Below, one piece after another: positions 25,790-35,550 of a DNA stretch of 64,000 nt; within the stretch, counting starts at the first letter, position 1, and each line of letters begins with the position of its first letter. Source of the stretch: Pelomonas sp. V22 (GTDB lineage: Bacteria; Pseudomonadota; Gammaproteobacteria; Burkholderiales; Burkholderiaceae_C); assembly GCF_030014915.1 (NCBI RefSeq), contig NZ_JAGIXS010000005.1, positions 62,001 through 126,000 on the forward strand, in the 5' to 3' direction. The notes beneath the pieces are model-generated. The model saw only the letters and a list, made by a program, of their open reading frames with translations, made no database searches and had not been told where the DNA came from. The position numbers and the translations under genes are program-made.

Positions 25790-26725
25790 ATGAAGCTGCC
25801 CCGCCTCCTCCCCCGGCTTGCTCCCCGCCACGCGCCCTATGTGCTGCTGGCGCCCTTCCTCGTGCTGTTTGCCGTGTTCGGCCTGTTCCCGCTGTGCTTC
25901 TCGCTCTACCTCGCGTTCCAGAGCTGGGAGCCCACAAGCGGCCTCGCCGCCATGCACTATGTGGGCCTCGACAACTTTGCCTTCGCGCTGCAGGACGAGT
26001 GGTTCTGGAAGTCGCTGAAGAACACCGGCTGGCTGGCCGTGGCCTCGGGCGTGCCGCAGCACCTGGTGGCCATCCCGCTCGCCTGCTTCATCAACATGAG
26101 TTTCCGGCGCTCGCGCAACGCGGTGGTCGGCGCCTACTTCCTGCCCTACATCACCTCGTCGGTGGCCATCGCCATCCTGTTCAGCTCGCTGTTCTCGACC
26201 GACTACGGCCTGATCAACCTGGTGCTGGCCGCGCTGCGCGAGGTGCCAGGTCTTGCCTGGCTGATGCCGGCCCAGGCCATCGACTGGCTGAACGACCCCG
26301 ATGCGCTCAAGCCCGCCATCTCCTTGATCGTGTTCTGGCGCTATGTGGGCTTCAACATCGTGCTCTACCTCGCCGCGCTGCAGACCATTCCGCCTGATCT
26401 CTACGAGGCCGCGACCATGGATGGCGCGAGCCGCTTGAAGCAGTTCTTCCACATCACGCTGCCTAGCCTGAAGCCGATGATCTTCTTCGGCGTCACGCTC
26501 TCGGTGATCGGCGGCCTGCAGCTGTTCGAGGAGCCCTTCATCCTGACCGGTGGCAAGGGCGGCTCCGACCAGGCCGGCATGAGCACGGCGGTCTACCTGT
26601 ACCGCACGGCCTTCGACTTCAACGACTTCGGCGCCGCCAGCGCGATGTCATGGCTGCTCTTCATCGTGGTGGCCCTGCTCACCTGGATCACCAACCGGGC
26701 CTTCCGCCCTCGGGGCGAGGCATGA
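25790..26725 (+). CDS. ABC sugar importer permease 1 (MalF-type)
   Basis: A 311-residue membrane protein with six transmembrane helices and the EAA loop YEAATMDGASRLKQFFHITLPSL before the fifth helix, the coupling motif of binding-protein-dependent permeases. The long first periplasmic loop and N-terminal PYVLLAPFL identify it as the MalF/UgpA-like half. It starts 16 nt after the binding-protein gene and overlaps the next permease gene as ATGA. With its partner it should form the inner-membrane channel for glucan oligosaccharides. Confidence 0.95.
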   Translation: MKLPRLLPRLAPRHAPYVLLAPFLVLFAVFGLFPLCFSLYLAFQSWEPTSGLAAMHYVGLDNFAFALQDEWFWKSLKNTGWLAVASGVPQHLVAIPLACFINMSFRRSRNAVVGAYFLPYITSSVAIAILFSSLFSTDYGLINLVLAALREVPGLAWLMPAQAIDWLNDPDALKPAISLIVFWRYVGFNIVLYLAALQTIPPDLYEAATMDGASRLKQFFHITLPSLKPMIFFGVTLSVIGGLQLFEEPFILTGGKGGSDQAGMSTAVYLYRTAFDFNDFGAASAMSWLLFIVVALLTWITNRAFRPRGEA

Positions 26726-27561
26726 ACGCGATGCAAGCCAAACGCACGGCCATGACGCCTTTCGCGGCCTATGCCCTCGTGGGCATCGGCATGCTGATCA
26801 TGCTGGCGCCGTTCTATTTCATGTTCGTCTTCGCCACGCATTCGCGCAGCGAGATCTTCAGCCTGCCGCCGCCGCTGTGGTTCGGCGACGACCTCTTGAA
26901 CAACATCGAGATCCTCACGAAGCGCCTGCCGTTCTGGCGCAACCTCGGCTGGAGCCTGTATGTGGGCCTCGCGTCCACCGCACTCACGCTGCTGTTCTGC
27001 TCGATGGGCGGCTATGCCTTTGCGATGTTTGACTTCCGCTGGAAGAAGCCGCTGTTCGCGCTGGTGATGGGCACCATGCTCTTGCCCAGCTTCATGAACA
27101 TGATCCCGAGCTTCATGATCATGGACCTGCTCGGCTGGATCGACCAGCCACGCGCACTCTACATCCCGGGCGCGGCCAGCGCCTTCGGCATCTTCCTGAT
27201 GCGCCAGTTCGTGGGGGCTGCCGTGCCGCGCGAGCTGGTCGAGGCCGCGCGCATGGACGGCTGCAGCGAGCTCGGCATCTATGCGCGCATCGTGCTGCCG
27301 CTCTTGAAGCCGGCGCTGGGCACGTTGGGCCTGATCGCCTTCATCGCGTCCTGGAACAACTTCATCGCACCGTTGGTGGTGATGCGTTCGCCCGACATGT
27401 ACACGCTGCCGCTGGCGCTGCGCAGCCTGCAAAGCCCGGTGGATACCGAATGGGGCGCGCTGATGGCCGGCTCGGCCCTGGCGACCCTGCCGCTGATCGT
27501 GCTCTTCGTGCTGTGTTCCAAGCAGCTGATCTCGGGCCTGACCGTTGGCGCGGTCAAGTAG
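26722..27561 (+). CDS. ABC sugar importer permease 2 (MalG-type)
   Basis: A 279-residue permease with six transmembrane helices, the conserved EAARMDGCSELGIYARIVLPLLKP coupling loop, and a MalG/UgpE-like C-terminus (KQLISGLTVGAVK). It overlaps permease 1 by 4 nt, so the two are made together. GH1 follows 22 nt later. It is the second half of the channel for the importer described around 24499. Confidence 0.95.
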   Translation: MNAMQAKRTAMTPFAAYALVGIGMLIMLAPFYFMFVFATHSRSEIFSLPPPLWFGDDLLNNIEILTKRLPFWRNLGWSLYVGLASTALTLLFCSMGGYAFAMFDFRWKKPLFALVMGTMLLPSFMNMIPSFMIMDLLGWIDQPRALYIPGAASAFGIFLMRQFVGAAVPRELVEAARMDGCSELGIYARIVLPLLKPALGTLGLIAFIASWNNFIAPLVVMRSPDMYTLPLALRSLQSPVDTEWGALMAGSALATLPLIVLFVLCSKQLISGLTVGAVK

Positions 27562-27583
27562 CCCCCACCTGAACCTCGATGCC

Positions 27584-28930
27584 ATGACCCACTACGACCC
27601 TGCAGCCGCCCAGACTGCCTTCCCCGCCGATTTCGTCTGGGGCGTTGCCACCAGCGCCTTCCAGATCGAAGGGGCTGCAGCGGCCGATGGCAAAGGCCCG
27701 TCCATCTGGGATACGTTCTGCCGTCAGCCCGGCGCGATAGCCGACGCCAGCAATGGCGATGTCGCCTGCGAACACTACGCCCGCTGGGAAGAAGACCTGG
27801 ACATGATTGCCGGTCTGGGCGTCGACGCCTATCGCTTCTCGGTCTCCTGGCCGCGCGTGCGCCCCACCGGCAGTGGTGACTGGAACGAAGCGGGCCTCGC
27901 CTTCTACGAAAAGCTGGTGGATGGCTTGCTGGCCCGCGGCATCAAGCCCTACCTGACGCTCAACCACTGGGACCTGCCGCAGGCGCTGCAAGACCTCGGC
28001 GGCTGGGGCAACCGCGAGACGGTGCAGCGCTTCGTCGAGTACGCCTGCGGCATGGCGGCGCGGCTGGGCGACCGGGTCGTCTCCATCGCCACGCACAACG
28101 AGCCCTGGGTCGTGGCCCAGCTCGGCCACGAGAGCGGCATCTTTGCGCCGGGCCTGAAGGACAGGAAGCTCGCTGCCCAGGTCTCGCACCACCTGCTCTT
28201 GAGTCATGGCCTCGCGCTGCAGGCCCTGCGCGCCCAGGGCAGCAAAGCCGAGCTGGGCCTGGTGCTCAACCTCTCGCCCATGCATGCGGCCACCGATTCG
28301 CCGGCCGACCGCGCCAAGGCCGTGCTGGACGACGGTCGCGTGGTGCGCTGGTACATGGACCCGCTCTTCAAGGGCCGCTATCCGCAGGACGTGCTGGACG
28401 ACCTGGGCGCCGACGCGCCGCAGGTCGAACCGGGCGACATGCAGGCCATCACGGCGTCGATGGACTTCCTCGGCGTCAACTACTACTCGCGCTCAGTGAT
28501 CAGCGCCGGCGAACCCTGGGACGTGCACAAGAGCGGCCGCGAGGTGACCGACATGGGCTGGGAGGTGTATCCCGAAGGCCTGACCGAGCTGCTGCTGCGC
28601 CTGCACCGCGACTATCCGGTGCCGCCATTGTTCGTGACCGAGAACGGCGGCGCCTTCAAGGACGAGCTGAGCGCCGATGGCCGCGTGCACGACGCCGGCC
28701 GCACCCGCTACATCGCCACCCACATCGCCGCCGTGGCGGCCGCGATGAAACAGGGTGTGCGCATGGGCGGCTACATGGTCTGGAGCCTGATGGACAACTT
28801 CGAATGGGCCTCGGGCTACGAGAAACGCTTCGGCATCGTCCACGTCGATTACGCGACGCAGGCGCGCACGCTCAAGGACAGCGCGCGCTGGTACCGGGAC
28901 TTCCTGCAACAACAGCGGGCTCTGCGCTGA
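27584..28930 (+). CDS. GH1 beta-glucosidase
   Basis: A 448-residue glycoside hydrolase family 1 enzyme, the usual length. The N-terminal signature [15 protein letters not shown] is intact, the acid/base is Glu173 in THNEPW, and the nucleophile is Glu353 in [20 protein letters not shown] gives the typical substrate-binding end. There is no signal peptide, so it works in the cytoplasm on imported oligosaccharides, releasing glucose from beta-linked glucosides. The ATG at 27584 follows the permease stop by 22 nt; an in-frame start further upstream would overlap the permease gene. Confidence 0.96.
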   Translation: MTHYDPAAAQTAFPADFVWGVATSAFQIEGAAAADGKGPSIWDTFCRQPGAIADASNGDVACEHYARWEEDLDMIAGLGVDAYRFSVSWPRVRPTGSGDWNEAGLAFYEKLVDGLLARGIKPYLTLNHWDLPQALQDLGGWGNRETVQRFVEYACGMAARLGDRVVSIATHNEPWVVAQLGHESGIFAPGLKDRKLAAQVSHHLLLSHGLALQALRAQGSKAELGLVLNLSPMHAATDSPADRAKAVLDDGRVVRWYMDPLFKGRYPQDVLDDLGADAPQVEPGDMQAITASMDFLGVNYYSRSVISAGEPWDVHKSGREVTDMGWEVYPEGLTELLLRLHRDYPVPPLFVTENGGAFKDELSADGRVHDAGRTRYIATHIAAVAAAMKQGVRMGGYMVWSLMDNFEWASGYEKRFGIVHVDYATQARTLKDSARWYRDFLQQQRALR

Positions 28931-28946
28931 GCTGAAGGACGAGACG

Positions 28947-29999
<1,053 letters not shown>

Positions 30000-30011
30000 G
30001 TTCCACCGGTC

Positions 30012-30031
30012 GCGCCACCCGTTTGTGGCGC
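30012..30031 (+). terminator. Hairpin after the ABC importer operon
   Basis: GCGCCAC (30012-30018) and GTGGCGC (30025-30031) make a perfect 7-bp stem with a 6-nt loop, 12 nt after the ATPase stop. No U-tract follows, so it is either a weak or Rho-assisted terminator or an mRNA-stabilising hairpin. Confidence 0.45.
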
Positions 30032-30087
30032 AGCAACACTCGCTAGGGTTAATCAGTAGATGTTCAGTGCCCGCAACAGCTAAATTG

Positions 30088-30101
30088 TGAAAGCGCTTTC
30101 A
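30088..30101 (+). promoter_or_regulatory. LacI operator 2 (TonB receptor operon)
   Basis: An exact TGAAAGCGCTTTCA lies 111 nt before the TonB-dependent receptor gene. TAAATT (30081-30086), immediately upstream, could be the -10, but I find no good -35 at the right distance. It is the same sequence as before the ABC operon and glk. Confidence 0.8.
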
Positions 30102-30153
30102 TGATGCGACCCAAAGAAGTCGCACGATGCTGAGACCTGCCTAGCGATTGACC

Positions 30154-30176
30154 GGTCCGCCGACGACAGGCGGACC
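30154..30176 (+). promoter_or_regulatory. Leader hairpin of the TonB receptor mRNA
   Basis: GGTCCGCC (30154-30161) and GGCGGACC (30169-30176) form a perfect 8-bp stem with a 7-nt loop in the presumed 5' leader, between operator 2 and the start at 30213. No U-tract follows, so it is not a standard terminator. Stability or translation control is possible. Confidence 0.45.
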
Positions 30177-30212
30177 AAGAGCCAGCAAGTTGATCAAACG
30201 ATAAGGAGACAT

Positions 30213-33113
30213 ATGAAACCCGCTCACCCCCACCGCCTGCGGCATGGCCGCAGCCTGCAGCGCCAGCCCGTGGCTGCCGCCTGCGCCCTGCTGTTCATCT
30301 CGGCGTCCTCGGCCCAGGCCCAGCAAGCCCAGCCGGCCAGCACGCCGGCCCCCGAGGTCAAGCAGATCGAAACCGTGGTGGTGACGGGCCTGCGCAAGAG
30401 TATCGAGACCTCGGTGGCGCAGAAGCGCTCGTCCGACTCCATCATCGAGGTCATCTCGGCCGAAGACCTGGGCAAGCTGCCTGACGCCAGCATCGCCGAA
30501 TCGCTGGCCCGCCTGCCGGGCCTGACCGGCCAGCGCGGCCCGGACGGCCGTGTCAATGTGATCTCGATCCGCGGCCTCTCGCCCGAGTTCTCCGGCGTGC
30601 TCTTGAACGGCCGCGAGATGGTCAGCTCCAACGACAGCCGCGCGGTCGAGTTCGACCAGTTCCCGTCCGAGCTGGCCGGTTCGGCCACGGTCTACAAGAC
30701 GCCGGATGCGTCGCTGGTGGGCCTTGGCCTGTCGGGTACGGTGGACATCCGCACGATCAGCCCGCTGAGCCTTTCGGGCCGCCAGATGGCCGTGAACCTG
30801 CGCGGCGAGCGCAACTCCAACGGCACCATGGTGCCGGGCGTGACCAGCGCCACCGGCAAGCGTTTCAGCTTCTCCTACGTCGACCAGTTCGCCAACAAGA
30901 CCATCGGCCTGGCCGTGGGCTTCGCGCGCCTGGATTCGCCCTCGCAGACCAAGCAGACCGAGCTGGTCGAGTACGGCGACTACACGCCGTTCGGACTGCC
31001 GCTCTCGGGCAATGTCGCTTCCAAGGTCGGCACCGGCCAGGCCATGCTGCCGATGTTCTGGACCGCCAGCACGGCGACCAAGAAGAACGTGCGCGACGGC
31101 CTGATGGTGGTGCTGGAGCACAAGCCGAACGAGGACATCCACAACCAGCTGGACCTCTACTACTCCAAGTTCAAGACGCACGAGGTGGGCGGCAAGTTCG
31201 CGCAGAGCCTGTTCGGCAACTGGTCGGCCGGCATCGCGCCCGCGCTCTCCGGCATCAGCACCACGCAGATCGGCGACAACACCTACGCCACCAAGGCCAC
31301 CACGTCGCAGCTGGTTGCCAACATCGGCAACATGGACACGCGCCGCACTGACGACATCGTCGCCGTCGGCTGGAACACCGAGGCGAAGCTGGCGGCCGGC
31401 TGGAAGGGCGTGGCCGACCTGAGCTACTCGCGCGACAAGCGCCATGAACGCTATACCGAGGCCTATGGCGGCCCGTACAACCACACGACCAAGCAGTGGA
31501 CCTACGGCGCCTACAACTGGAACGTGCCGACCAACGGCGACCCGCAGACCTTCACGCCGGTGCAGGCCGGCTATCTGGCCAACCCGGCCAACCTGGCCTT
31601 CGGCGATGTGGCCGGCATGGACTGGGTGCCCAACGAGGCCTGGATCGGCGCGATCCGCCACCCCGAGATCAAGGACGAGATCAAGACCATCCGCCTCTCG
31701 CTGAAGCATGACCTGGAGGGCTTCTTCAGCAACTTCACTGGCGGCGTGAACTTCACCCAGCGCGGCAAGGACGTGGCCAAGAACGAGGACCGCATCCTGA
31801 TGTCCAAGGATGCGCAGGGCAACTACATCCGCAGCATCCCGAGCTCGGTCGTGCGCGCACCCTTCGACATGAGCTGGGCGGGCATCCCGCAGCTGCTGCG
31901 CGTGGACGTGCCGGCCCTGGTGGCCAGCGGCACGGTCAGCCTGGAAGAGGGCCAGTTCAGCAAGTGGGTGGCCAACAACTCCAACGTCAAGGAGAAGGTG
32001 AGCACGGCCTTTGCGAAGCTGGATATCGACACCGAGTTCGAAGGCATCTCGATGCGCGGCAACGTGGGTGCGCAAGTGGTGCATGCCCAGCAGAGCTCGG
32101 AAGGCTGGGAATACCGGGGTGAGGACGAGAAGCCCGACCCCAAGCTGCTGTTCAAGCGCACCGGCGGCACCCACTACAACAACTTCCTGCCCAGCCTGAA
32201 CCTGGTGTTCGACTTCAAGAACAGCTGGATCGCGCGCTTCGGCCTCGCCACCACCATCGTGCGCCCGAACATCGTCGACATGCGCGCCGGCACCAGCACG
32301 CCCACGGTGCTGTCCGACCCGGCCGGTACGCCGCATGCGGGTGAATGGACCACGGCCTACTCGGGCAACCCGGAGCTCAAGCCCTGGCGCGCCGCCGGCA
32401 TCGACCTCTCGGTCGAGAAGTATTTCGGCAAGCGCAGCTACATCTCCATGGCAGCGTTCCGCAAGAACCTGCTCAGCTACATCTACAACCAACTGACCGC
32501 CGTCAGCACCGTGGGCTTCCCGGCCACGCCGCCGGCCGGTGTGACGCCCAAGGCCATTGGCCCGACCATCCAGCCGCGCAATGGCACGGGTGGCAAGGTC
32601 GAGGGTCTGGAGTTCGCAGCGGCGCTGGAAGGCAGCCTGTTGCATCCAAGCTTGAGCGGCTTCGGTGTGGTGGTCAGCGGCTCCAAGCTGAGCAGCTCGA
32701 TCAAGGACCAGAACCCCGACCCGACGGTCAGCACCTCGCGCGACGTGCCGCTGAACGGCCTCTCCGGCCGCTCCAACAGCATGACCTTCTACTACGAAGA
32801 CCATGGCATCTCGGCCCGCGTCAGCCAGCGTTACCGCTCGCCGTTCACGGCCACGACCCGCGACATCTTCCTCAACAACACCACGCTGCAGCAGGCGGCC
32901 GACAAGGTCATCGACCTGCAGCTGGGCTATGCCTTCGAGGAGGGTGCCTACAAGGGCCTGTCGGTGCTGCTGCAAGTGGGCAATGTGGGTGACAAGCCGA
33001 CGATGAACCGCAAGTCGGCCGGCGCCAATGCACCGGATACCAGCCAGCTGCTGCCGAACTACATCCGCTACTACGGCCGCACCACGTTGCTGGGCGTGAA
33101 CTACAAGTTCTAA
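30213..33113 (+). CDS. TonB-dependent receptor, Xanth-Caul family
   Basis: A 966-residue outer-membrane receptor. A signal peptide ends at SSAQA-QQ (about residue 36), a TonB box lies in ETVVVTGLRKS, and a plug domain (about 65-190) has LPDASIAESLARLPGL and FDQFPSEL, hallmarks of the Xanthomonas/Caulobacter carbohydrate receptor family (TIGR01782). A long beta-barrel ends in the C-terminal Phe of GVNYKF. This receptor type imports oligosaccharides with energy from TonB-ExbBD, which is not in this window. LacI operator 2 and an AAGGAG ribosome-binding site precede it. Its likely cargo is products of the GH16 lipoprotein. Confidence 0.95.
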   Translation: MKPAHPHRLRHGRSLQRQPVAAACALLFISASSAQAQQAQPASTPAPEVKQIETVVVTGLRKSIETSVAQKRSSDSIIEVISAEDLGKLPDASIAESLARLPGLTGQRGPDGRVNVISIRGLSPEFSGVLLNGREMVSSNDSRAVEFDQFPSELAGSATVYKTPDASLVGLGLSGTVDIRTISPLSLSGRQMAVNLRGERNSNGTMVPGVTSATGKRFSFSYVDQFANKTIGLAVGFARLDSPSQTKQTELVEYGDYTPFGLPLSGNVASKVGTGQAMLPMFWTASTATKKNVRDGLMVVLEHKPNEDIHNQLDLYYSKFKTHEVGGKFAQSLFGNWSAGIAPALSGISTTQIGDNTYATKATTSQLVANIGNMDTRRTDDIVAVGWNTEAKLAAGWKGVADLSYSRDKRHERYTEAYGGPYNHTTKQWTYGAYNWNVPTNGDPQTFTPVQAGYLANPANLAFGDVAGMDWVPNEAWIGAIRHPEIKDEIKTIRLSLKHDLEGFFSNFTGGVNFTQRGKDVAKNEDRILMSKDAQGNYIRSIPSSVVRAPFDMSWAGIPQLLRVDVPALVASGTVSLEEGQFSKWVANNSNVKEKVSTAFAKLDIDTEFEGISMRGNVGAQVVHAQQSSEGWEYRGEDEKPDPKLLFKRTGGTHYNNFLPSLNLVFDFKNSWIARFGLATTIVRPNIVDMRAGTSTPTVLSDPAGTPHAGEWTTAYSGNPELKPWRAAGIDLSVEKYFGKRSYISMAAFRKNLLSYIYNQLTAVSTVGFPATPPAGVTPKAIGPTIQPRNGTGGKVEGLEFAAALEGSLLHPSLSGFGVVVSGSKLSSSIKDQNPDPTVSTSRDVPLNGLSGRSNSMTFYYEDHGISARVSQRYRSPFTATTRDIFLNNTTLQQAADKVIDLQLGYAFEEGAYKGLSVLLQVGNVGDKPTMNRKSAGANAPDTSQLLPNYIRYYGRTTLLGVNYKF

Positions 33114-33139
33114 GAAGCAATCCTCCTGGGGTGTCCTTT

Positions 33140-33183
33140 GGCCGGTGCCTGCTGATGGTTTGTCAGCAGCACCGGCCTTTCTT
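33140..33183 (+). terminator. Strong hairpin terminator/attenuator after the TonB receptor
   Basis: GGCCGGTG plus CTGCTGA on the left (33140-33155, one bulged C) pair with TCAGCAG plus CACCGGCC on the right (33163-33177) around a 7-nt loop, followed by TTTCTT. This is a good intrinsic terminator, placed 26 nt after the receptor stop and 22 nt before the next gene. It probably lowers expression of the halogenase gene relative to the receptor. Confidence 0.85.
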
Positions 33184-33204
33184 CCAGGCCAGAGAATCCA
33201 CCAC

Positions 33205-34722
33205 ATGAACAGCAGCAACACCCCCATCCGCAACATCGTCATCGTCGGTGGCGGCACGGCCGGCTGGATGACGGCCGCCGCCTTTGCCAAGGCGCTGGGT
33301 GGGGGCTATTCGATACGCCTGATCGAGTCCGACGAGATCGGCATCATCGGCGTCGGCGAGGCCTCCATCCCCAACCTCACCGAATACAACCGGGCCCTCG
33401 GCATCGACGAAGACGAGTTCCTGCGCGCCACGCGGGGCAGCTTCAAGATGGGCATCGAGTTCGTGAACTGGGGCGCCGTCGGCGAGCGCTACATCCACGG
33501 CTTCGGCAAGATCGGTGGCGGCGATGCGGGCCTGCCCTTCTATCACTTCTGGCTGCGCGCGGCCCAGCTCGGCCAGGCCCATCCGCTCGGCGATTACTCG
33601 ATCAACACGGTGGCGCCGCGCGAGGCCAAATTCATGCGCGCGCGGCACGACATGCCCGGCTCGCCGCTGGCCGAAATCGCCCATGCCTATCACTTCGATG
33701 CCGGCCTCTATGCCAAGTTCCTGCGCGGCTTTGCCGAGCAACGCGGCGTCAAGCGCCTGGAGGGCAAGGTGCAGCAGGTGCTGCAGCGCGAGGGCGATGG
33801 CTTCATCACCGCCGTCGTGATGGAGAGCGGCGAAAAGGTCGAGGGCGACTTCTTCATCGACTGCTCCGGCATGCGCGGCCTCCTGCTCCAGCAGGCCTTG
33901 AAAGTCGGCTACGAGGACTGGTCACAGTGGCTGCCCTGCGACCGCGCGATTGCCGTGCCCTGCGATTCGGTGACGCCGCTCCTGCCAATGACGCGCTCCA
34001 CCGCGCATGCGGCCGGCTGGCAATGGCGCATTCCGCTGCAGCACCGCATCGGCAACGGCCATGTCTACAGCAGCCGCTACATGGACAAGGAAGCGGCCGA
34101 GTCCCTCCTGATGAACAACCTGGATGGCCAGGCCACGGCGGCACCGCGCCACCTGTCGTTCCGCACAGGCCGCACCAAGACCTTCTGGGACCGCAACTGC
34201 GTGGCCGTGGGCCTGTCCAGCGGCTTCCTGGAACCGCTGGAATCGACCAGCATCCACCTGATCCACATGGCGGTGGCACGCATCCTCGACTTCTTCCCGC
34301 GCCATGGCTTCGAGCCGGCCGACATCGCCGAGTACAACGCGCTGACGAGCGTGGAGTTCGAGAAGATCCGCGACTTCCTGATCCTGCACTACAAGCTCAC
34401 GCGGCGCGACGATTCGCCGTTCTGGAACTACTGCCGCACGATGGAGATTCCGGACGGCCTGCAGCGCAAGCTCGAGCTGTTCGCCGCCAACGGCCGCACC
34501 TACCGCGACGGCCTGGAGCTGTTCACCGAGGTCAGCTGGCTGCAGGTGATGGTGGGACAGGGCCTGATGCCGCGCGGCCACCATCCCTATGCCGACCAGG
34601 CGAGCGAAGCCGAGCTGCTGGCCCACGTGGAGAACGTGCGCCAGGTGGTGGCCAAGTGCGCGGCGGCGATGCCGGGCCATGCGGACTTCATTGCCAAGCA
34701 TTGCGCGGCGCAGCAGGCCTGA
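33205..34722 (+). CDS. Tryptophan-halogenase-family flavoprotein
   Basis: A 505-residue member of the flavin-dependent tryptophan halogenase family. The FAD-binding GGGTAGW lies near residue 15, the active-site Lys region reads RGSFKMGIEF, and the WxWxIP motif is intact in GWQWRIPLQ. Known halogenases use FADH2 from a separate reductase to chlorinate aromatic rings, but members beside Xanth-Caul TonB receptors, as here, have no proven substrate. I chose the ATG at 33205, after the terminator. It overlaps nothing and is followed 2 nt later by a deacetylase gene. Whether it halogenates anything is open. Confidence 0.85.
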   Translation: MNSSNTPIRNIVIVGGGTAGWMTAAAFAKALGGGYSIRLIESDEIGIIGVGEASIPNLTEYNRALGIDEDEFLRATRGSFKMGIEFVNWGAVGERYIHGFGKIGGGDAGLPFYHFWLRAAQLGQAHPLGDYSINTVAPREAKFMRARHDMPGSPLAEIAHAYHFDAGLYAKFLRGFAEQRGVKRLEGKVQQVLQREGDGFITAVVMESGEKVEGDFFIDCSGMRGLLLQQALKVGYEDWSQWLPCDRAIAVPCDSVTPLLPMTRSTAHAAGWQWRIPLQHRIGNGHVYSSRYMDKEAAESLLMNNLDGQATAAPRHLSFRTGRTKTFWDRNCVAVGLSSGFLEPLESTSIHLIHMAVARILDFFPRHGFEPADIAEYNALTSVEFEKIRDFLILHYKLTRRDDSPFWNYCRTMEIPDGLQRKLELFAANGRTYRDGLELFTEVSWLQVMVGQGLMPRGHHPYADQASEAELLAHVENVRQVVAKCAAAMPGHADFIAKHCAAQQA

Positions 34723-34724
34723 GC

Positions 34725-35528
34725 ATGCGCGGCCTGGGCTTGCCGGCCTTGCTCGCTGCCTTGATCAGCACGGCGGCAGGCGCCGAGCCGGCCCAGCCCT
34801 TCGCCTGGCCCAACGGGGCGCGGGCGGCGGTCAGCCTGTCCTATGACGATGCCCTGGCCTCACAGCTGGACCATGCGTTGCCAGCGCTGGATGGGCTGAA
34901 CCTCAAGGCCAGCTTTTACCTGACGCTGGCCAGCGAGACGGTGGTCAAACGACTGCCCGAATGGCGGGCTGCTGCCGCACGCGGTCATGAACTGGGCAAC
35001 CACTCGCTCTACCACCCGTGCTCGCGCAGCAAGCCAGGCCGTGACTGGGTCGCGCCGCACCGCGACCTGGACAAGATCAGCGTGGCCGCGCAGCGCGAGG
35101 AGCTGCTGCTGGCCAACAGCTTTCTTCAGGCCATCGATGGCCGTACCGAACGCACCCTCACCACACCGTGTGGCGATCTGCTGGCTGCGGGCCAGCCCTA
35201 TCTGCCTGCGGTGAAAGGCGTCTTCATCGGCGTCAAGTCGCGCACCGGCGGCGTGGTCGAGGACATCGCAAGACTTGACCCCGAGGATGTGGGCACGGCC
35301 GATCCGACCGATGCCACGGCCGAGCGCCTGATCTCGCTGGTGGACGAGGCGGCGGCTCGCGGAACGATGGTCAGCATCACCTTCCACGGCGTGGGCGGCG
35401 ATTACCTCAGTGTCTCGAAGGAGGCGCATGCCGCCCTGCTGCGCCACCTGAAGGCCCACCCGGAGCGCTTCTGGGTGGACAGCTTTGTCAACATCATGCG
35501 CTGGGTGAGGGCGCGGCGATCCCCCTGA
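34725..35528 (+). CDS. Exported polysaccharide deacetylase-like protein
   Basis: A 267-residue protein with a signal peptide (cleavage near AAGA, residue 20) and a NodB-homology domain. The metal-binding pair Asp-Asp is in LSYDDALASQ, the HxxxH pair in GHELGNHSLYHP, and a later His in ITFHGVGG. The family removes acetyl groups from carbohydrates in the periplasm or at the surface. The gene follows the halogenase stop by 2 nt and belongs to the TonB receptor operon, so it may trim acetylated glucans. Its 3' end faces the GH16 gene. Confidence 0.88.
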   Translation: MRGLGLPALLAALISTAAGAEPAQPFAWPNGARAAVSLSYDDALASQLDHALPALDGLNLKASFYLTLASETVVKRLPEWRAAAARGHELGNHSLYHPCSRSKPGRDWVAPHRDLDKISVAAQREELLLANSFLQAIDGRTERTLTTPCGDLLAAGQPYLPAVKGVFIGVKSRTGGVVEDIARLDPEDVGTADPTDATAERLISLVDEAAARGTMVSITFHGVGGDYLSVSKEAHAALLRHLKAHPERFWVDSFVNIMRWVRARRSP

Positions 35529-35550
35529 TGCGGCCACCGCGCCGAGGCGC

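Noticed and set aside
30141-33290. Very long open frame on the minus strand opposite the TonB receptor
   Set aside because: It mirrors the receptor gene, lacks any recognisable domain, has low-complexity Ala/Gly/Arg/His composition, and is a by-product of high GC third positions.
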